DNA of 64,000 nt from contig CM024753.1 of NCBI GenBank assembly GCA_014218235.1, positions 184,116,348 to 184,180,347 on the forward strand, read 5' to 3'. Below the pieces are notes generated by a model that saw only the letters and a program-made list of their open reading frames with translations, was not told where the DNA came from and searched no databases. Shown here in pieces: positions 1-12,136 of the stretch (position 1 is the first letter of the stretch; the number at the start of each line of letters is the position of its first letter). A program made the translations under genes and the position numbers. The DNA comes from Colocasia esculenta (Eukaryota > Streptophyta > Magnoliopsida > Alismatales > Araceae).

Positions 1-603
1 CAGCCGGCCTCCTCCTCCTCCTCTTCTTCTTCTTGTTCTTCTTCTTCTTCTTCTTCTTCCTCTTCTCCTTCCTCTTCTACTTTTTCTTCTAAACCCTATC
101 TTCTCTTTCAAGTTTGAAAGAGGTTAGAAGGAGCACATCCAAGGGAGATTTTCTTGAGTAGATCTCAAGAGATCTTACTCAAGCAAGGAAGAAGTTGTTC
201 TTCTTAAGGTATATTTCATTTTTTAATTTCGAAATTCAGTTATAAATTCTGAAAAAAATGAAAACACATGTACACATGTTTAATCTTCTTATATCTTCTT
301 ATTCTTCCCTTACATTTTGTCAATTAGACAAAATCTCCAAATTTCACCCTAATTGGCTAATTAGGGTTTGATATTTGAGGCTTATGTTGTATTAGCACAA
401 TTAGAGATCAATTAAGTGTTCCAATCACTTAATTGACTTAATCATGCCTTTCTATGATAATGGAACTATTTCATTTCGGGAAATTAGAGAAAATCTCTAA
501 ATTTCACCCTAATTAGGGTTAATATTAGATGTAATTATGTTTATAATTGTATACTTACACATGAATGTGTTTGTATTCTTAATTTGTTATAGGATTAGCA
601 AGT
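1..603 (+). promoter_or_regulatory. 5' leader of the hAT transposase gene, with a 5'UTR intron
   Basis: The first 100 bases are a pyrimidine-rich CTT/CTC tract of the kind common in plant 5' leaders. A good donor (AAG|GTATAT, intron from 209) and acceptor (TTATAG|GA, ending at 592) would remove an AT-rich 384-bp leader intron and leave 11 bases before the ATG at 604. No long ORF exists here. The true promoter and the 5' end of the transposon lie before the window. The intron is inferred from splice motifs only. Confidence 0.5.
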
Positions 604-3600
604 ATGGCTGATGAGGGACACGAGGAAGAGCAACCACAAGTAGACATTGGATGGAAACACGGTGTCCTTATTGATGCTGCCTCTAAGAGAGTGCGGTGTA
701 ACCACTGTGGTAAGGAAATGAATGCAGGTGTATACCGCCTAAAACAACACATTGCAGGCATTGGAACAAATGTACTAAAATGCAAGCATTGTCCACGGGA
801 GTTAGTGAATGAGATGAAAGACTACATGGCTGGAAGACAACAACAAAGAGGCATACGTATTCAACATCAACAAGAACTGCATGAAGAGATTTCTGGGAAG
901 GGAAAAAGTAAGGCTGCAATGAAAGGAAGACAAATTCCTGTTGATGTTGAGGACTCAGATGAGACAGATTATGAGGATCTCTCACCTAATGAGAGAGAAT
1001 GGCGAGAAGGACTACGGCAGAGTCGGCGTGCTGCCATGTTGGAAAGTGACATGCGGAGGTTCCATAGTACAAGAGAAGGATCATCATCAGGGGCTAGTGT
1101 CACACGACCACCGGCACCACCTATCAGGAGAGGTGGTTCAATGAGGGGAACGGGACCAACTAGTGGGGTTGACACAATTTTGGGAAGGAAATCTTCATCA
1201 AAACAGCCTAGCATAAAGCATGCAATGAAAGGGGTAAAGGCCACAGCTGCTTCCGCTAAACATGCAGTTAAAAACATTGTAAAATGGTTTTTGCATGCAG
1301 GGGTCCCAGCCCATATAGCATCTAGTCTTTATTTCCAAACGATGATAGATTCAGTTGGTGAGGCAGGCCCAGGTTTGAAAGCTCCTACACCAAAGGAGAT
1401 TTATGACAAATATCTTGAAGAGGAATTGACTGAGATAAAGGATTGGGTGGCGTCATTCAAAGATATATGGATGGCAAGAGGTTGTACTCTTATGTGTGAT
1501 GGACGGACGGGAACAACAAGAAAGTCCATGATTAACTTTCTTGTATATTGCAGTGAGGGTACAGTGTTCATGAAATCTATAGATGCAAGTGGGCAAATAA
1601 AAAATGCAGATTACTTGTTTAGGCTCATGGATGAGATGATTGATGAAATTGGCGAGGAACATGTAGTCCAAGTTGTCACTGATAATGAAGCTAGTTACAA
1701 GGCAGCTGGAAGAAAATTGATGGCAAAACGACATCATCTTTATTGGGTCCCTTGTGCAGCCCACTCCTTAGACTTGATGATGGAGGATATTGGCAAAGAC
1801 AAACATGTGCATGACTTGGTGTCCAAGTCACAAATGATTACTACTTTTATTTATGGACACAATAGAATCTTACATATGATGAGAGAGTGCACAGATGGAC
1901 ATGACATAATTCGTCCTGGCCCAACAAGATTTGCCTCACAATTTATTGCATTGGAGAGTCTGCATCAGTTTAGACATGAGTTGGGCACTCTCATACATAG
2001 TTCCGAGTACTTGGCACATGTGGCTACATTGAGAGAGGAATCCAGAGATGTGGCACATGAGATTTCTTGCTTGGTCAGTGACCATCGTTTTTGGGAGAAA
2101 ATCCACTATTATTTGAAGCTAATAGAGCCTCTAGTACAGGTGCTGAGGATGGTTGATGGAGAGGACAAGAATGACATGGGTTACTTATATGAGGCTATGG
2201 ATAAAGCCAAGGAAAGGTTGAGAGAGAAGCATCCGCAAGCATATAAAAAATGGTGGAAGATTATTGATGCAAGATGGGAGTCAACACTCCACCATGATTT
2301 ACATGCAGCAGGTAAATGTATTATATCTTATTGTGCATATTTCTTATTAGCATGAGTTGAATTTCTAACTTACTACACATGTTTTGTACATATAGGATAT
2401 TTCTTTAACCCTAGGCATCAATATAGTGATTCCCCTCACAATGATGGTGAGGTGCTCCAGGGGACAATCAATGTCATCGGGAGATTATCTAGGAGCATGG
2501 ACGAAAGAATAGATGCTATGATAGAGGTACGGCCAAGTTAAAAACTTCATTCCAGCATCATGTATTCAATATACTTTTGGAGTTACACTTAGCAACTGTA
2601 TTATACTGTAGATGGACAGATTTAAACTGAAGTTGGACATTTACAGAGATTATGATGTTAAAGAAGCAGTGACCAGAATGGGTCCGGGTAAGAACCTTCA
2701 GACTTAAGCTCATGCTTACTTCATAACAAAATGACAAATCACTTGTATTATGTGCTAATTCATTGTATGTTTTTTTTTATAGGTGAGTGGTGGGTTATGT
2801 TAGACTACAAGACTGGTCAAAGAAGTCCACTTGCAAGGATTGCTATTAGAGTACTCAGTCAGACCACTTCATCTAGCCAGTGTGAGAGAAATTGGAGCAC
2901 TTTCTCACTTATTCACACAAAAGTGAGGAAAAGGTTGAGTGCAACTAGGCTAGAGAAGTTGGTCTATTGCCACTACAATATGAGGTTGAAGCTGAAATGC
3001 ATTAAAGATAGACAAAAGAAGAGCGAGGCAAGGCTAATGACTTTTGCAGGTAGTCATTGGGAGCAACGTTTTGCAGAGAGGGAAGCATTATCATCTCAAA
3101 TTGATGTTGATGAGTTATTTGATGAGGAACACCCACTAAATGCATGGGTGGAAACAAGACAGGAAAGGGATGTTCCAGAATTTGACCCTCGTGATTGCTC
3201 ATGGGCGGAAGGAGAATTGAATGGAGTAGAGGCTGGAGATCCAGAGCTTAGGGTAAGTGAGGACCCACCTCTCACCCTCGGTCCTCTCTTCTCTTTGCCA
3301 CGACACTCAGCTATCTTGCCAGAGACATCTAGAGTGCCTCCCACTCAGCCTGCATTAAGAAGAGCTGCAACACAAAAAGAGAAGAGTTCAAAAGCCTTAG
3401 AGTTAGAAAAAATAACATATGCCAGGCAAAAAAAGAGGAAAGTGCAGCAACCAATTAGTAGTGATGACACCACACAAGATCCAAATGATGATGATGATGG
3501 GGCTGCCACTGGGGCCACAGGAGCTGGCCAGGGATATGCAGGAGCAGGATATACTGGGGCCACAGGTGTAGGGCTTACTGAAAGTTATGTACCAGAAACA

Positions 3601-4041
3601 GAACATCAGAGAGGCGGAGGAGAAGGACAAGGGCATGGACAAGGGGGATATGAAGGACAACAACATCATGCAGCCTATGAGTGGCCACCTTGGGAGCCAA
3701 ACTATAGTTCAGGGTCTACTCATATACCTGCATTTCAACCTCCCATTTTACCGTACTCAGATATTAGTAGCTCACCTTATGGAGTACAAGGAGGATGGGG
3801 ACCTTGGCCTTCACAAGAACAAGAGCCTAGTGGCCCTAGTGAAGCAACAAGTACATACAAACCGCTTGGTATATGGTGTCCAGCTCCATCACAATCTGGA
3901 GAAAGCTCAAGTCAACAATTTACACCAAGAGGGATTCAAATGGGTATGCATGATTTAGCAAATTCCCTCTTTGGTCATAGCTACCAAAACCCAAATGATG
4001 GTGGCTCATCTATGTCTGGAAGTGGATGGAAAGATTATTAG
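604..4041 (+). CDS. hAT-family transposase (BED finger, DUF659, hAT dimerisation domain)
   Basis: Four exons join cleanly: 604-2311, 2396-2526, 2612-2687 and 2783-4041. All introns are GT-AG and phases match, giving 1057 codons with no stop. Order of domains: BED-type zinc finger (Cys32, Cys35, His49 and a following CxxC); a charged, Ser-rich linker; DUF659 with the RNase H-like catalytic core (CDG near residue 298, VVTDN near 358, PCAAHSLDLM near 383); a hAT C-terminal dimerisation region at about 645-710 (SPLARIAIRVL, CERNWSTF); then a tail of about 340 residues rich in Gly, Pro, Gln and acidic residues (GATGAGQ, DDDDG). Such proteins cut and paste hAT DNA transposons; some are domesticated. 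An intact frame suggests recent activity or host use. No TIR or 8-bp TSD is visible because the left end is off the window. Confidence 0.88.
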
Positions 4042-4233
4042 TCTTCTATCAAATGTAAGTTACATGTACAATGTCTTAAATTTTATGTTTTATGTACTAT
4101 GAATGCATGTATAATTGATTTTTGATGCAAATCTTAGTTCTTTCAGGAGTTCAGATTTTTTCTGTTTTTTCCTGATTTTTCCTGATTTTTCCTGAATTTT
4201 CCTGCATTTTTTCCAAAAAAATAAACATTTTAT

Positions 4234-4345
4234 AGTCTGGCCGATCCAGGATCGGCCAGACTTCCCTGGGATCCAGAGGATCTTCGATCCGATCCGATCC
4301 AGGATCGAATCGACCAGGGTCGATCCCGATCCCGATCCTGCCTTC
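4234..4345. repeat. 29-bp palindrome plus GATCC-rich cluster behind the hAT gene
   Basis: Bases 4234-4247 (AGTCTGGCCGATCC) and 4249-4262 are perfect reverse complements around one central base. Just after come repeated GATCC/GATCG words up to 4345. A further GGCCGATCC copy lies near 4562. hAT transposases bind short subterminal repeats, so this may be the 3' subterminal region of the element. That role is inferred. Upstream, at 4150-4210, is a short CCTGATTTTT tandem repeat. Confidence 0.6.
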
Positions 4346-4852
4346 CATGGATGGGATTGACCGGATCAATCAATATGAGAGAAGAGATCTGATCAAGTGA
4401 AAAAACTTTTTTTAAGGATATCTATGCAAAACAAAATCATTAAATAAAGAGTACTTTTATAAATAAAAAATACATGTACAAAAAAACTATTGTTATATGC
4501 ATATCTTACCATGGATTTTTTAATAAAGCTTTGACCAAATATCACCTGGACCATGTCAAACTGGCCGATCCGATCAATATAGACCTGATTTGGGCCGATT
4601 CTAACTGGCCTGGTCCTTTTTCCCTTTTTGTTTTCTTTTCCAATTTCAAGGCCCAAAAAAGTATCAGCAGAATCAATTACTTCTAAATTCAATTTAATAC
4701 AGCATGCATCCAACCCATTCTTCTTAGAGTCCCATGAGCAAAGTCATAACCATCCAAATTTTCATCACCTTAAATTTATACCTAAGCCAATAAAGAACTC
4801 ATTCAGATTTAAATTGCCAACAAGAATTTGAAGAGAGGAAAAACAGACTAAC
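4346..4852. other. Non-coding stretch between the hAT gene and the last visible PIG-L exon
   Basis: AT-rich sequence with one more GGCCGATCC word. It would be intron of PIG-L downstream of exon 7, or the 3' flank of the hAT element. The missing PIG-L C-terminal coding sequence (expected WELVS-like and DIWLS-like words) was looked for on the - strand here and not seen. Confidence 0.4.
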
Positions 4853-7800
4853 CATAATCCATAGTGCACATCTCGGTGATTTGGATGACCAGAGATTCCA
4901 TATCTGTCGAATGTGATTATCTGTAAGGTATGGAATAACAAGAATGATATACAAGAGAATCTTGCTGGACCAAAGATAAGAAAACATGCATAAGGGAGGA
5001 CATGACATTCTGCTTCAAAATGGCCATACATACATCTTATGAGGGGGGGGGGATAGGTAATTTAGGAGAGGGGATTTAAACCTATGTCACTAAGATGTAT
5101 GTGGAAACTGGAAGCCTTAACCACTGAGCACAGACTACATTATTATCATATACATGTTTTGAAGGAATGACCTGCTATTCTAGCAGTATGATGTCACCCA
5201 AACGTTAATGCAGGAAAGCATGCAAGTACATATGCTCAAGTATAGAGGATTATCCAGTATGTAAACGGAGATTAGACCATGAAGACGGGGAAGAGATGAA
5301 GCTAAGCAAAGACCTCCAGCATACTTGAATGCTTTATCAGAAAATTTCCAGAGTTAAGAGGAAAAAGACGAATATTCCAACCTGTCCTAGATTTGAATAG
5401 TTGCCCATGAATAGATCTAAGCATGGTAATATTTAGATTTTAGAATAAGTATTGGTCTGAAGGTGGATAAGAATGATTAGCTCCACTAACAACAATGCAT
5501 GAACAATACCAAATACTAAAGAAAGATGAAGACTGTTAGGCAACAAGAAAAAGACAAAATTCCATTAATACTTAAATAAAAGGGAAAGAATTGGAAGTGT
5601 TTAGACATTAAACAGAGCTGTATAGTACCGAAAGGAAATTGGAACAAAAATCTTAAGAACACACAAAACGATGATTGTCATATATGCGAACATAGATATT
5701 ACCATGTCAATTTCACATGCTTTGATTTCCTCCGCAATTATAGTCGCCAATAATCCATGATCCCATGATTCATTAAACCCATCCTGGAAATTTAGAAACA
5801 AATGTGAATTTTCAGCTTATACAATATGTGACAACCCGAGTTGTCTTTCTATAATAATAAGTTTTATATTAAAAAAAAAGTGCTCAGAGAAATGGACTAA
5901 CTTGTAACTTTGTATCATCTAGTATTTTAATCTGTTGGAGAGGAACCTGCAAATAAATGATGTATGTAGCACCCTAGTCTCATCCCTTAAAAGATCAGTT
6001 GCCAAATTTCATAGATACTGGAATAGAAATGTATAGTCACCCTGAGAACTGCACATGCCCGATAAAGCTCTTCCTTACGAATGTTCCCCTTGCCTTCAGC
6101 ATTCCCTACAAACCCACACAGAAAAGGTTTATGGTCTTCTGGACAGATATCATCCTTACAAAAAAAATTGGCAAATATGCCATCGTTGCTAAAACACGGT
6201 CAAAAATGTCCTTCGTAAATATGAAACGTTGCAGATATGCCACCGTCATTACATGTAGTTACTCCCCATCCATTTAACCGTGGGTTGGACTAACCCATGA
6301 AAGGAAATATTTTCTTTGCCCTTGGGTTAAACACCCTAGCACCTGGGTCCCATTTGTGATCCCAGCCCCCACCATCGATTAGACTAACCCATGTAGGGGT
6401 ATTTTCATTAAAAAATAAATAAACTAATGGGAATAAGAAAATTTTGGAGGAATATTCGCTTTCCCCGCACGGAAGTTAACCATGATGGCACACTTGCAAA
6501 TTTTCACATTTAAGAGTGGTACTTTTGAACATATTTTAGTAACAATGACATATTTACCACTTTTATTGTAAGGATGATTTAGATGCAAAAAAATCCAAAG
6601 GTTTATCGTATACACTATATTGGGCTTGCAGAAAGCCTGAAAGTGGCATAGCTATAATGCTGTATCTTTCAACATACAGATTATCAGTAGTTTTGACATT
6701 GATTATTATCGAAATACCAATTAATTTTCACTTAAATTTGGGAATAGTTATGGATTGCAATATACAGGCTTCCAACTATCTTTTACCTTTTGTCAGGACC
6801 ATTTTTTCCCTTTTAGAGATTGCAATGAAGCATTAGTTAGGAACCAAAAAAATTTTTGTCTTAATTCCAAAAACTGTCTAATCTAGCTTAGGATGCCTTT
6901 TTCAAAACAACAGTCAAAACTGATTAAAAAAAAGACTTACAACTGTTAGAATTTGTATACTAGGATTTCCTGTATACTAAGATTTCTTGAAAGAATACTA
7001 CCTGTAGACATGCAAAGAATGTGAAGATTGTGGCCCTCTGAAACTAAAAAAAGAATAGTTGGAGTGAAAAACCTGCAATTATAGGATGAACAACCTTAAA
7101 TTTATGTGAACCAGAAAGTCACAATAAATAACCAGTGTTCTTCAGATATTCAATGCAAGATCCCCTCAAAATGCCAAAAAAGTGATGCTTTTCTTAATGG
7201 AACTAACCGAAGTCTTACCTTATTGAAAAAATAGTAGAATTTCATTCACAGATATATGTGAGGAATGAGGGGAACTGGAAACATACATATTAACAAGTCA
7301 CCAAGAAACCATTGGAGAGAAGTTTGGCCCCTCTACAGCTTGGACTACTGGTGATTTAGGTTGATCCTAAGCAAATGGTTTTAGTCTTGGTATTCTAATA
7401 GCAAAAAAATAAGAATCAAACTACCAGCAGTAGTGGTGATGATAATGATAAACTATCACAGAAGATGGGCCAAATGGCAATACCACTATGCACATTCCTT
7501 GGAAACATTATATCATAAGAATCATAGAAAGTGTCATATTGGCCTGGAGCCAAACTTAGGCTTGGATATTTACATGTGCAAGCAAAAGGATACTCTCTAC
7601 CTACATTGGGTGCTACCAATTTTGAGCTCGTTGAATAAATTCGTTTGTCGTTTCCAACATCAAATGTGCAGGAAACACTAACCATCCCATAAGGAAGGAG
7701 ATCTTAAGCCAAGGGTATTTTCCTTAATATAACTACAATTCAACAGCAAGGAACTCATGTAGTGGTCACAAATTTAAAACAGAACCACCGGGAAAAAAAA

Positions 7801-8153
7801 CTTCATAAAAAAAAGGAAAATGAAGCAAAATAGCAACAAAGGCCAAAACTCTGGGGAATAGGAGACAGAAATCATGACCATACATAGATTCATCATCAGG
7901 ATGGGCAATGACTAGAAGCACATTCTTCCTTCTGGTGCCTCCTCCTGACACTAAGATATGAAAATAAGGATCAGCAACAAAAAAATAATACAACTTCAAC
8001 AAACTCAACTGGGCATAAAAAAATGCATACGTAGCTCCCACCATGGAAGAAGGTCGGCACTTTTGATGGCCACAATCGGGAAGAGAAGATAACTCTACAT
8101 AATGAGACAGCCCAGATCAAAATCACTGCGATGGCTAGCAATAAGCAAGCCAT
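4853..8153 (-). CDS. PIGL: GlcNAc-phosphatidylinositol de-N-acetylase (PIG-L), exons 1-7, 3' end missing
   Basis: PIG-L removes the acetyl group from GlcNAc-PI, the second step of GPI-anchor synthesis at the ER membrane. Exons on the - strand: 8153 to about 8031-8043, 7944/7950-7884, 7072-7002, 6105-6041, 5946-5902, 5783-5703 and 4920-4853. Introns are GT-AG and phases agree from exon 2 on; the exact exon 1/2 junction is uncertain. The N-terminus is one hydrophobic segment (CLLLAIAVILIWAVSLC), as in the family. Exon 2 holds the zinc/catalytic motif AHPDDES. Then come FFTPTI, LHILCMSTGNAEGKGN, IRKEELYRACAVL, KILDD, QDGF, WDHGLL and ITFDRYGISGHPNHRDVH with the conserved second metal motif HxxxxH. 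Exon 7 ends in phase 2, so a further exon is required. The C-terminal third is absent down to the hAT gene and may lie left of the window. The ATG at 8153 is chosen because the frame upstream of it has a stop after splicing of the leader. Confidence 0.85.
5051..5131 (-). mobile_element. tRNA-derived SINE remnant in a PIG-L intron
   Basis: Read on the - strand, CTCAGTGGTTAAGG resembles an RNA polymerase III A box and GGTTTAAATCC, about 35 bases on, resembles a B box (GGTTCGANTCC). This spacing and order is that of tRNA-derived SINE heads. A run of ten Cs follows. No clear tail or TSD was found, so a degenerate tRNA-like fragment is the alternative. Confidence 0.45.
6133..6596. mobile_element. 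MULE-type foldback MITE with 10-bp TSD
   Basis: The two ends of this 464-bp segment are imperfect inverted repeats over roughly 150 bp, sharing for instance ATCATCCTTACA on the left and its complement on the right. It is flanked by the direct repeat AAAGGTTTAT (6123-6132 and 6597-6606). Mutator-like elements make 9-10 bp TSDs and often have long TIRs, so a non-autonomous MULE is the best fit. It lies in the intron between PIG-L exons 3 and 4 and has no coding capacity. Confidence 0.75.
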
Positions 8154-8881
8154 TTGTCTCAGAACCTGCGATTGGGCAAATATACGCATGCAGGTTAGAA
8201 GTGAGTAAGATATACCTTCAAAACTTTGAAACCTCCTTGGATGATCATCACCTATGCAACAGTTGCTTGAAGTGTGTAGATCTACTCTAGAAGAAAGAGG
8301 AAGTCTCTAAGGCCACGCCCTTCCCTCCCTCTTCCCCATTGAACACCTCAAAAGGAACATAAAAAGAAAAAGATGAACTAAAAAAAAGCTTACCTGTCAC
8401 GGTCTGCACCTGTCGGTGACGACGCTGCCGCCGTTGTTGCCGTCGCCGCAGCGGCAATCATCCTCCGGTGTTCTGCACCACGGGGGCACCACGGGGAAAG
8501 AAAGGGGGGGTGGGGGGGGGTGGGGGTGGGGGAGAGATGGGTTGTAAGATTTCATAGAAGTCCTTCACAGAACGCTGCAAGTATATTTAAACTTTAAGAA
8601 AACAAAAATACATACCTTGCAATATATGAAAAAGTTATAGAAAATTCAAAAACACGAGAAAATTGCAGTAATTAAAGTGCATAATAATTATAGAAAATTA
8701 AACTACATAAAAATACCAAAAATCAAAAACAAATGCTAACAATTCATAAAATTAAAAAGAATACAATAACGTCGAGAAAAGTACAGAAAATAAAAGCCAA
8801 GGGGTTAAACACACTAACCTGCAAGGTTCGTCGTACCGTCCGGATCGACCGTGCCACATTCTCTGAGGGAAGGTATGTACC
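8154..8881 (-). promoter_or_regulatory. PIG-L leader, leader intron and upstream region
   Basis: On the - strand a CG-rich leader exon runs to 8394 and ends CAG|GTAAGC. A matching acceptor (GCAG) ends at 8166, leaving 12 bases before the start codon at 8153. The leader exon also contains an upstream ATG near 8462 whose frame meets a stop after splicing. Farther upstream are a C-run (a G-rich tract at about 8507-8532 on +) and an AT-rich stretch at 8570-8800. No TATA box was singled out. The region ends at the TSD of the Tat element. Confidence 0.5.
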
Positions 8882-9564
8882 TGTGAGGGCGTTTTTCTGC
8901 TTGGGCTAAAGACCAAACGGACCTCCACTTGGAAGAGGGAAGACGATTGCCGGTGCGGACAAACGCCTACAAAATCAGAACCAGATCAGGGGGGCCCGGT
9001 TGAAGAACCGGGGAGAACCCTCCGATGCTTAAGTCAGTGCGGGACTGGAGAAGTTTGAAGGAATGGGGGTTCTCGTGTGTGTTGCATGAGGGCAGTGTGA
9101 GTATCATCACCTACCTCTGCATGGAGGCTTACCTGAGCCTTTTATAGGCAAGAGCACTGAGGAGGAGGGACGGAGCGTCCCTAGACAACGCTGGAAAGGG
9201 CGCGTCGGTTAGCGCCCTTGACGGGGAGTTACCCGCTGGGGCGTCCGTTGAGGGGTCCTGCGGTTAATGCCCCCTGGAATGTGGGGCGCATAGTGCGCAA
9301 CCGTTAGAACTGCTACTAGGAGGCGAAGAACTGCTCGGAGACTCCCGAGCAGACGGTGCCGAGCAGGGTACTTGTTCAGTAGACCAGTCTTGAGACCCTG
9401 GATGTGCTCGGATATGATTGTCCTCGGGGTCGCGGAGTTGCTCTCGAGGACACATGGCATCCTGCAGGAAGGGTGCGCTCGCCTGTGGGATCACAATGGG
9501 CCATGATGGGCTTCGTTGGGTCATGATGGGCCCTGCGGGCCTAGGTGGCTAAATAGCCGCCACA
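8882..9564 (-). repeat. 3' LTR of the Tat element
   Basis: Begins TGTGAGGGCG and ends GCCGCCACA on the + strand, matching the right copy at 29775-30459 along its length. The same TATA-like word CCTATAAAAGG seen in the 5' LTR occurs at about 9138-9148 on the - strand. Confidence 0.92.
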
Positions 9565-9582
9565 CTTGCCCCCCACTCTCCC
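9565..9582 (-). other. Polypurine tract of the Tat element
   Basis: On the - strand the 18 bases before the 3' LTR read GGGAGAGTGGGGGGCAAG, a near-pure purine tract directly abutting TGTGG. This is the expected plus-strand primer site of reverse transcription. Confidence 0.8.
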
Positions 9583-9859
9583 AGGCGTACTCAACGTCCG
9601 GAGAGCCTTGGGAGAGGAGGTCTGCCCTGTTGTCTTCTCTCATTAAATGCGATGCTCACCTCGGCATCATGAACAGTCGCTTAGGATGACACCGTTCGGC
9701 CGTCTCCTCCCGAATGGAAAAAAAAACCATCATAACAGAGGTGACGTGTCGCCCGGAGCGCACGCTACAGCAGGTTCGAATCGAACCACCCCTTCCTGAC
9801 TTTGGCTTTCACGCCCATTTTTCCTTATAAGGGAGAAGCGAGGCGAAGGCTGGACGCCA
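9583..9859 (+). promoter_or_regulatory. Candidate promoter of the Tat antisense ORF
   Basis: The + strand carries the TATA-like word CCTTATAAGGG at 9823-9833. If the solo LTR inserted just after it is removed, this site is about 130 bp before the antisense ORF start at 12236, with a pyrimidine-rich leader between. This is position-based inference. The rest of the stretch, including an A-run at 9719-9726, shows no gene. Confidence 0.4.
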
Positions 9860-12136
9860 TGTGACGGAACGCCTCGGCCAAGCCCGTTAAACCGATAACG
9901 TACTTGATCTGAGTCCGCCTCCCGCGAATGGGCCGAAGCCTCGCAAGGGATACCAAACCACAGTCCGTGTAAACATAAAGGAACACACCACATTTTATAT
10001 ATATTTCACAGGTTTATATAGCCAAATTTTCACAAAAACTAAAAAGAAGTACAAGAGCCTGGGGCATACCCCGAGGTACAACTGAAGAAAGTAAACAACT
10101 ACAAAACCACACTGCTGGAGCTACTCTGCTGGAGGTGCTGACCCTGCACCGCTACGACGCGGCCTGGAACTGGACGTCGGACGAGAAACGTCCTCCTCGC
10201 TCTCACCTGTGGGGGTAGGGGTGAGCCTCTCTAGTCACTGGCTCAGTAGGGAACTCCCCCAAAATCGAGCGAAACAAACACCACGAGTACGTATAGTAAA
10301 CAGCACCAACAATTAATATAACAGCTAAGCAGGTAAGTAAAGCTGTAAAAGTACTCACCGTCTGCCGACTACGAGAAACAACAGTAATAATTAAACGGCA
10401 AACCAGTACAGGTGTACAAGCTAAAGTAGAGACAGCCAACACGAGCCGCGTGAACTGGTTCGCGACACCAGAAACTGACTCGGACAACTAACACAGATCT
10501 ACCTCTCAGTCTCGCAGCCACGGACGAAAGGTCCAGCTGCCGCTCCACGTAAAAAGGTCAAGCAACTGTGGAGACCAACTAAACACCACCACCTGCAGAC
10601 CACACGGTCACAGGCCCATGCCTGGCACCTCAGGAGACCCTGGCCCGGGCTCTCTAGAGTGAGGCACTGGAAAAGGACTAGCTGGGGACCAGTGTCGACT
10701 ACTGGTGTCCGTACCCCCAACTACGAGCGCGCTACAAGTGACTAAAAACAAACACAAGTGTCACTGTCCCACTGTCGTCTTTCCCTCAGCCGGACGTACA
10801 ACTCAACACAGGAGTGAGGGTGTCCAGGTCAGACGACACAGACCTCGACGGTACAACACAAGTACCGGGACAAAGCCCCGAGCTAACAGCCTGGCTCACA
10901 AAGAACCTGGGGCACCCAACTGGAGAGGTAACCACGGTAGGCGTCGTACTACTCGCCACGTACACAAAACCACGTGCACGTCACACACAAATCACGTGAA
11001 ACCTCACGTAAACCAGAAGTAACCACGGTCCACTACACGTGAACCCAACTGACTCGCGTAAACAACACGCAGTCACTGAAGTAAGCAACTAACTGCATAC
11101 CTTGTATGCTAAACACGAGAACCAAGGGCACTCAGTGCACATCATGCGTCAACACACATGCATTATCAATAAATATCATAATTCAGTTATTTCTGTTCAT
11201 AACCAATCGGCGGCAACATCGACTGCCGCCTATACCAAGTCAACGGCAAGGGACCTGTCCGTTAACATCTTGGCTGAGGAGCTTGGCGACAAGCGATCTT
11301 GACGCCAAGTTCTCCGGCCATAAACCCTGCAGAAACCCTAATCCGGCTCTACGGGCTTTCTAACTGTTCTAACTACTGAAAAACATGCAAATGCAATTCC
11401 TTTAGTATGCTAATACCCAATATAACCCATTATAACATGCTTTGTGCATTAAACTACTCAAACCACCCATTATCCCGTATGGTGCAACTTGATCCAAACA
11501 TGCATTATCATGTTAATTCCGGTAGTTATGATGAGTTTTAATGTTTCTATGGAGCTACCAGGGTTCGTCCCCTACCTCAGAACGCGTTAGAATCTCTCGC
11601 AATCTCTCGGTTCACGCCGAGCCCTCCACGAGCTCCCACGCGAATTGCACCACGCCGCGACGCTTCCCCGCGCAATTCAGCGATGCCGCGCATTCTACGC
11701 TCGTCCAACTACTCCTTGGTACCTGTTGGAAGCTTCAGAGACTCGGGGGCAGCAAGCTGGGGCAAGAGGGAATGAGTGAGAGCTCAGAGAACTGCCCTCG
11801 GGTGAGCCTATAACCTGCACCATTCTCAGGTTGGCGTCAACCCCCATGCCGCCAACAGCAACCGCCACCCTCTGCGTCCACATCTACTGCCGCCAAGTTC
11901 ATGCAGTAAACGTCCACTAAGCTGGACGCCAACAGTTAACGACCACCCCTGGCCGCCAACTTCAACAGAACAGCAGCAGGTCCTGTTTCATTTCAGGACC
12001 GACCCTGCTCTTCACCTGCTCAAACCACACATCCACACCATGCATTCCACACAACCGACTCACACTGGCCTCACAACGGCCGCCACAACCACAATACACA
12101 TGATCCGCATGGATCCGAAAGACACGCGACATTACA
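9860..12136 (-). mobile_element. Solo LTR of the LARD-related family
   Basis: The 2277-bp segment starts TGTGACGGAA and ends GCGACATTACA, and is flanked by the 5-bp direct repeat CGCCA (9855-9859 and 12137-12141). Its ends and several internal blocks (for example CCGCCTCCCGCGAA near 9916 and GGACGAAAGGTCCA near 10521) match the LTRs of the element at 12564-21726, so both belong to one broad family. There is no internal domain or second LTR, so it is a recombination product. Short ORFs inside have no recognisable products. Confidence 0.85.

Noticed and set aside
8395..8462. Ala/Thr-rich coding first exon for PIG-L
   Set aside because: Frame meets a stop right after splicing to the next exon, so it was treated as leader.
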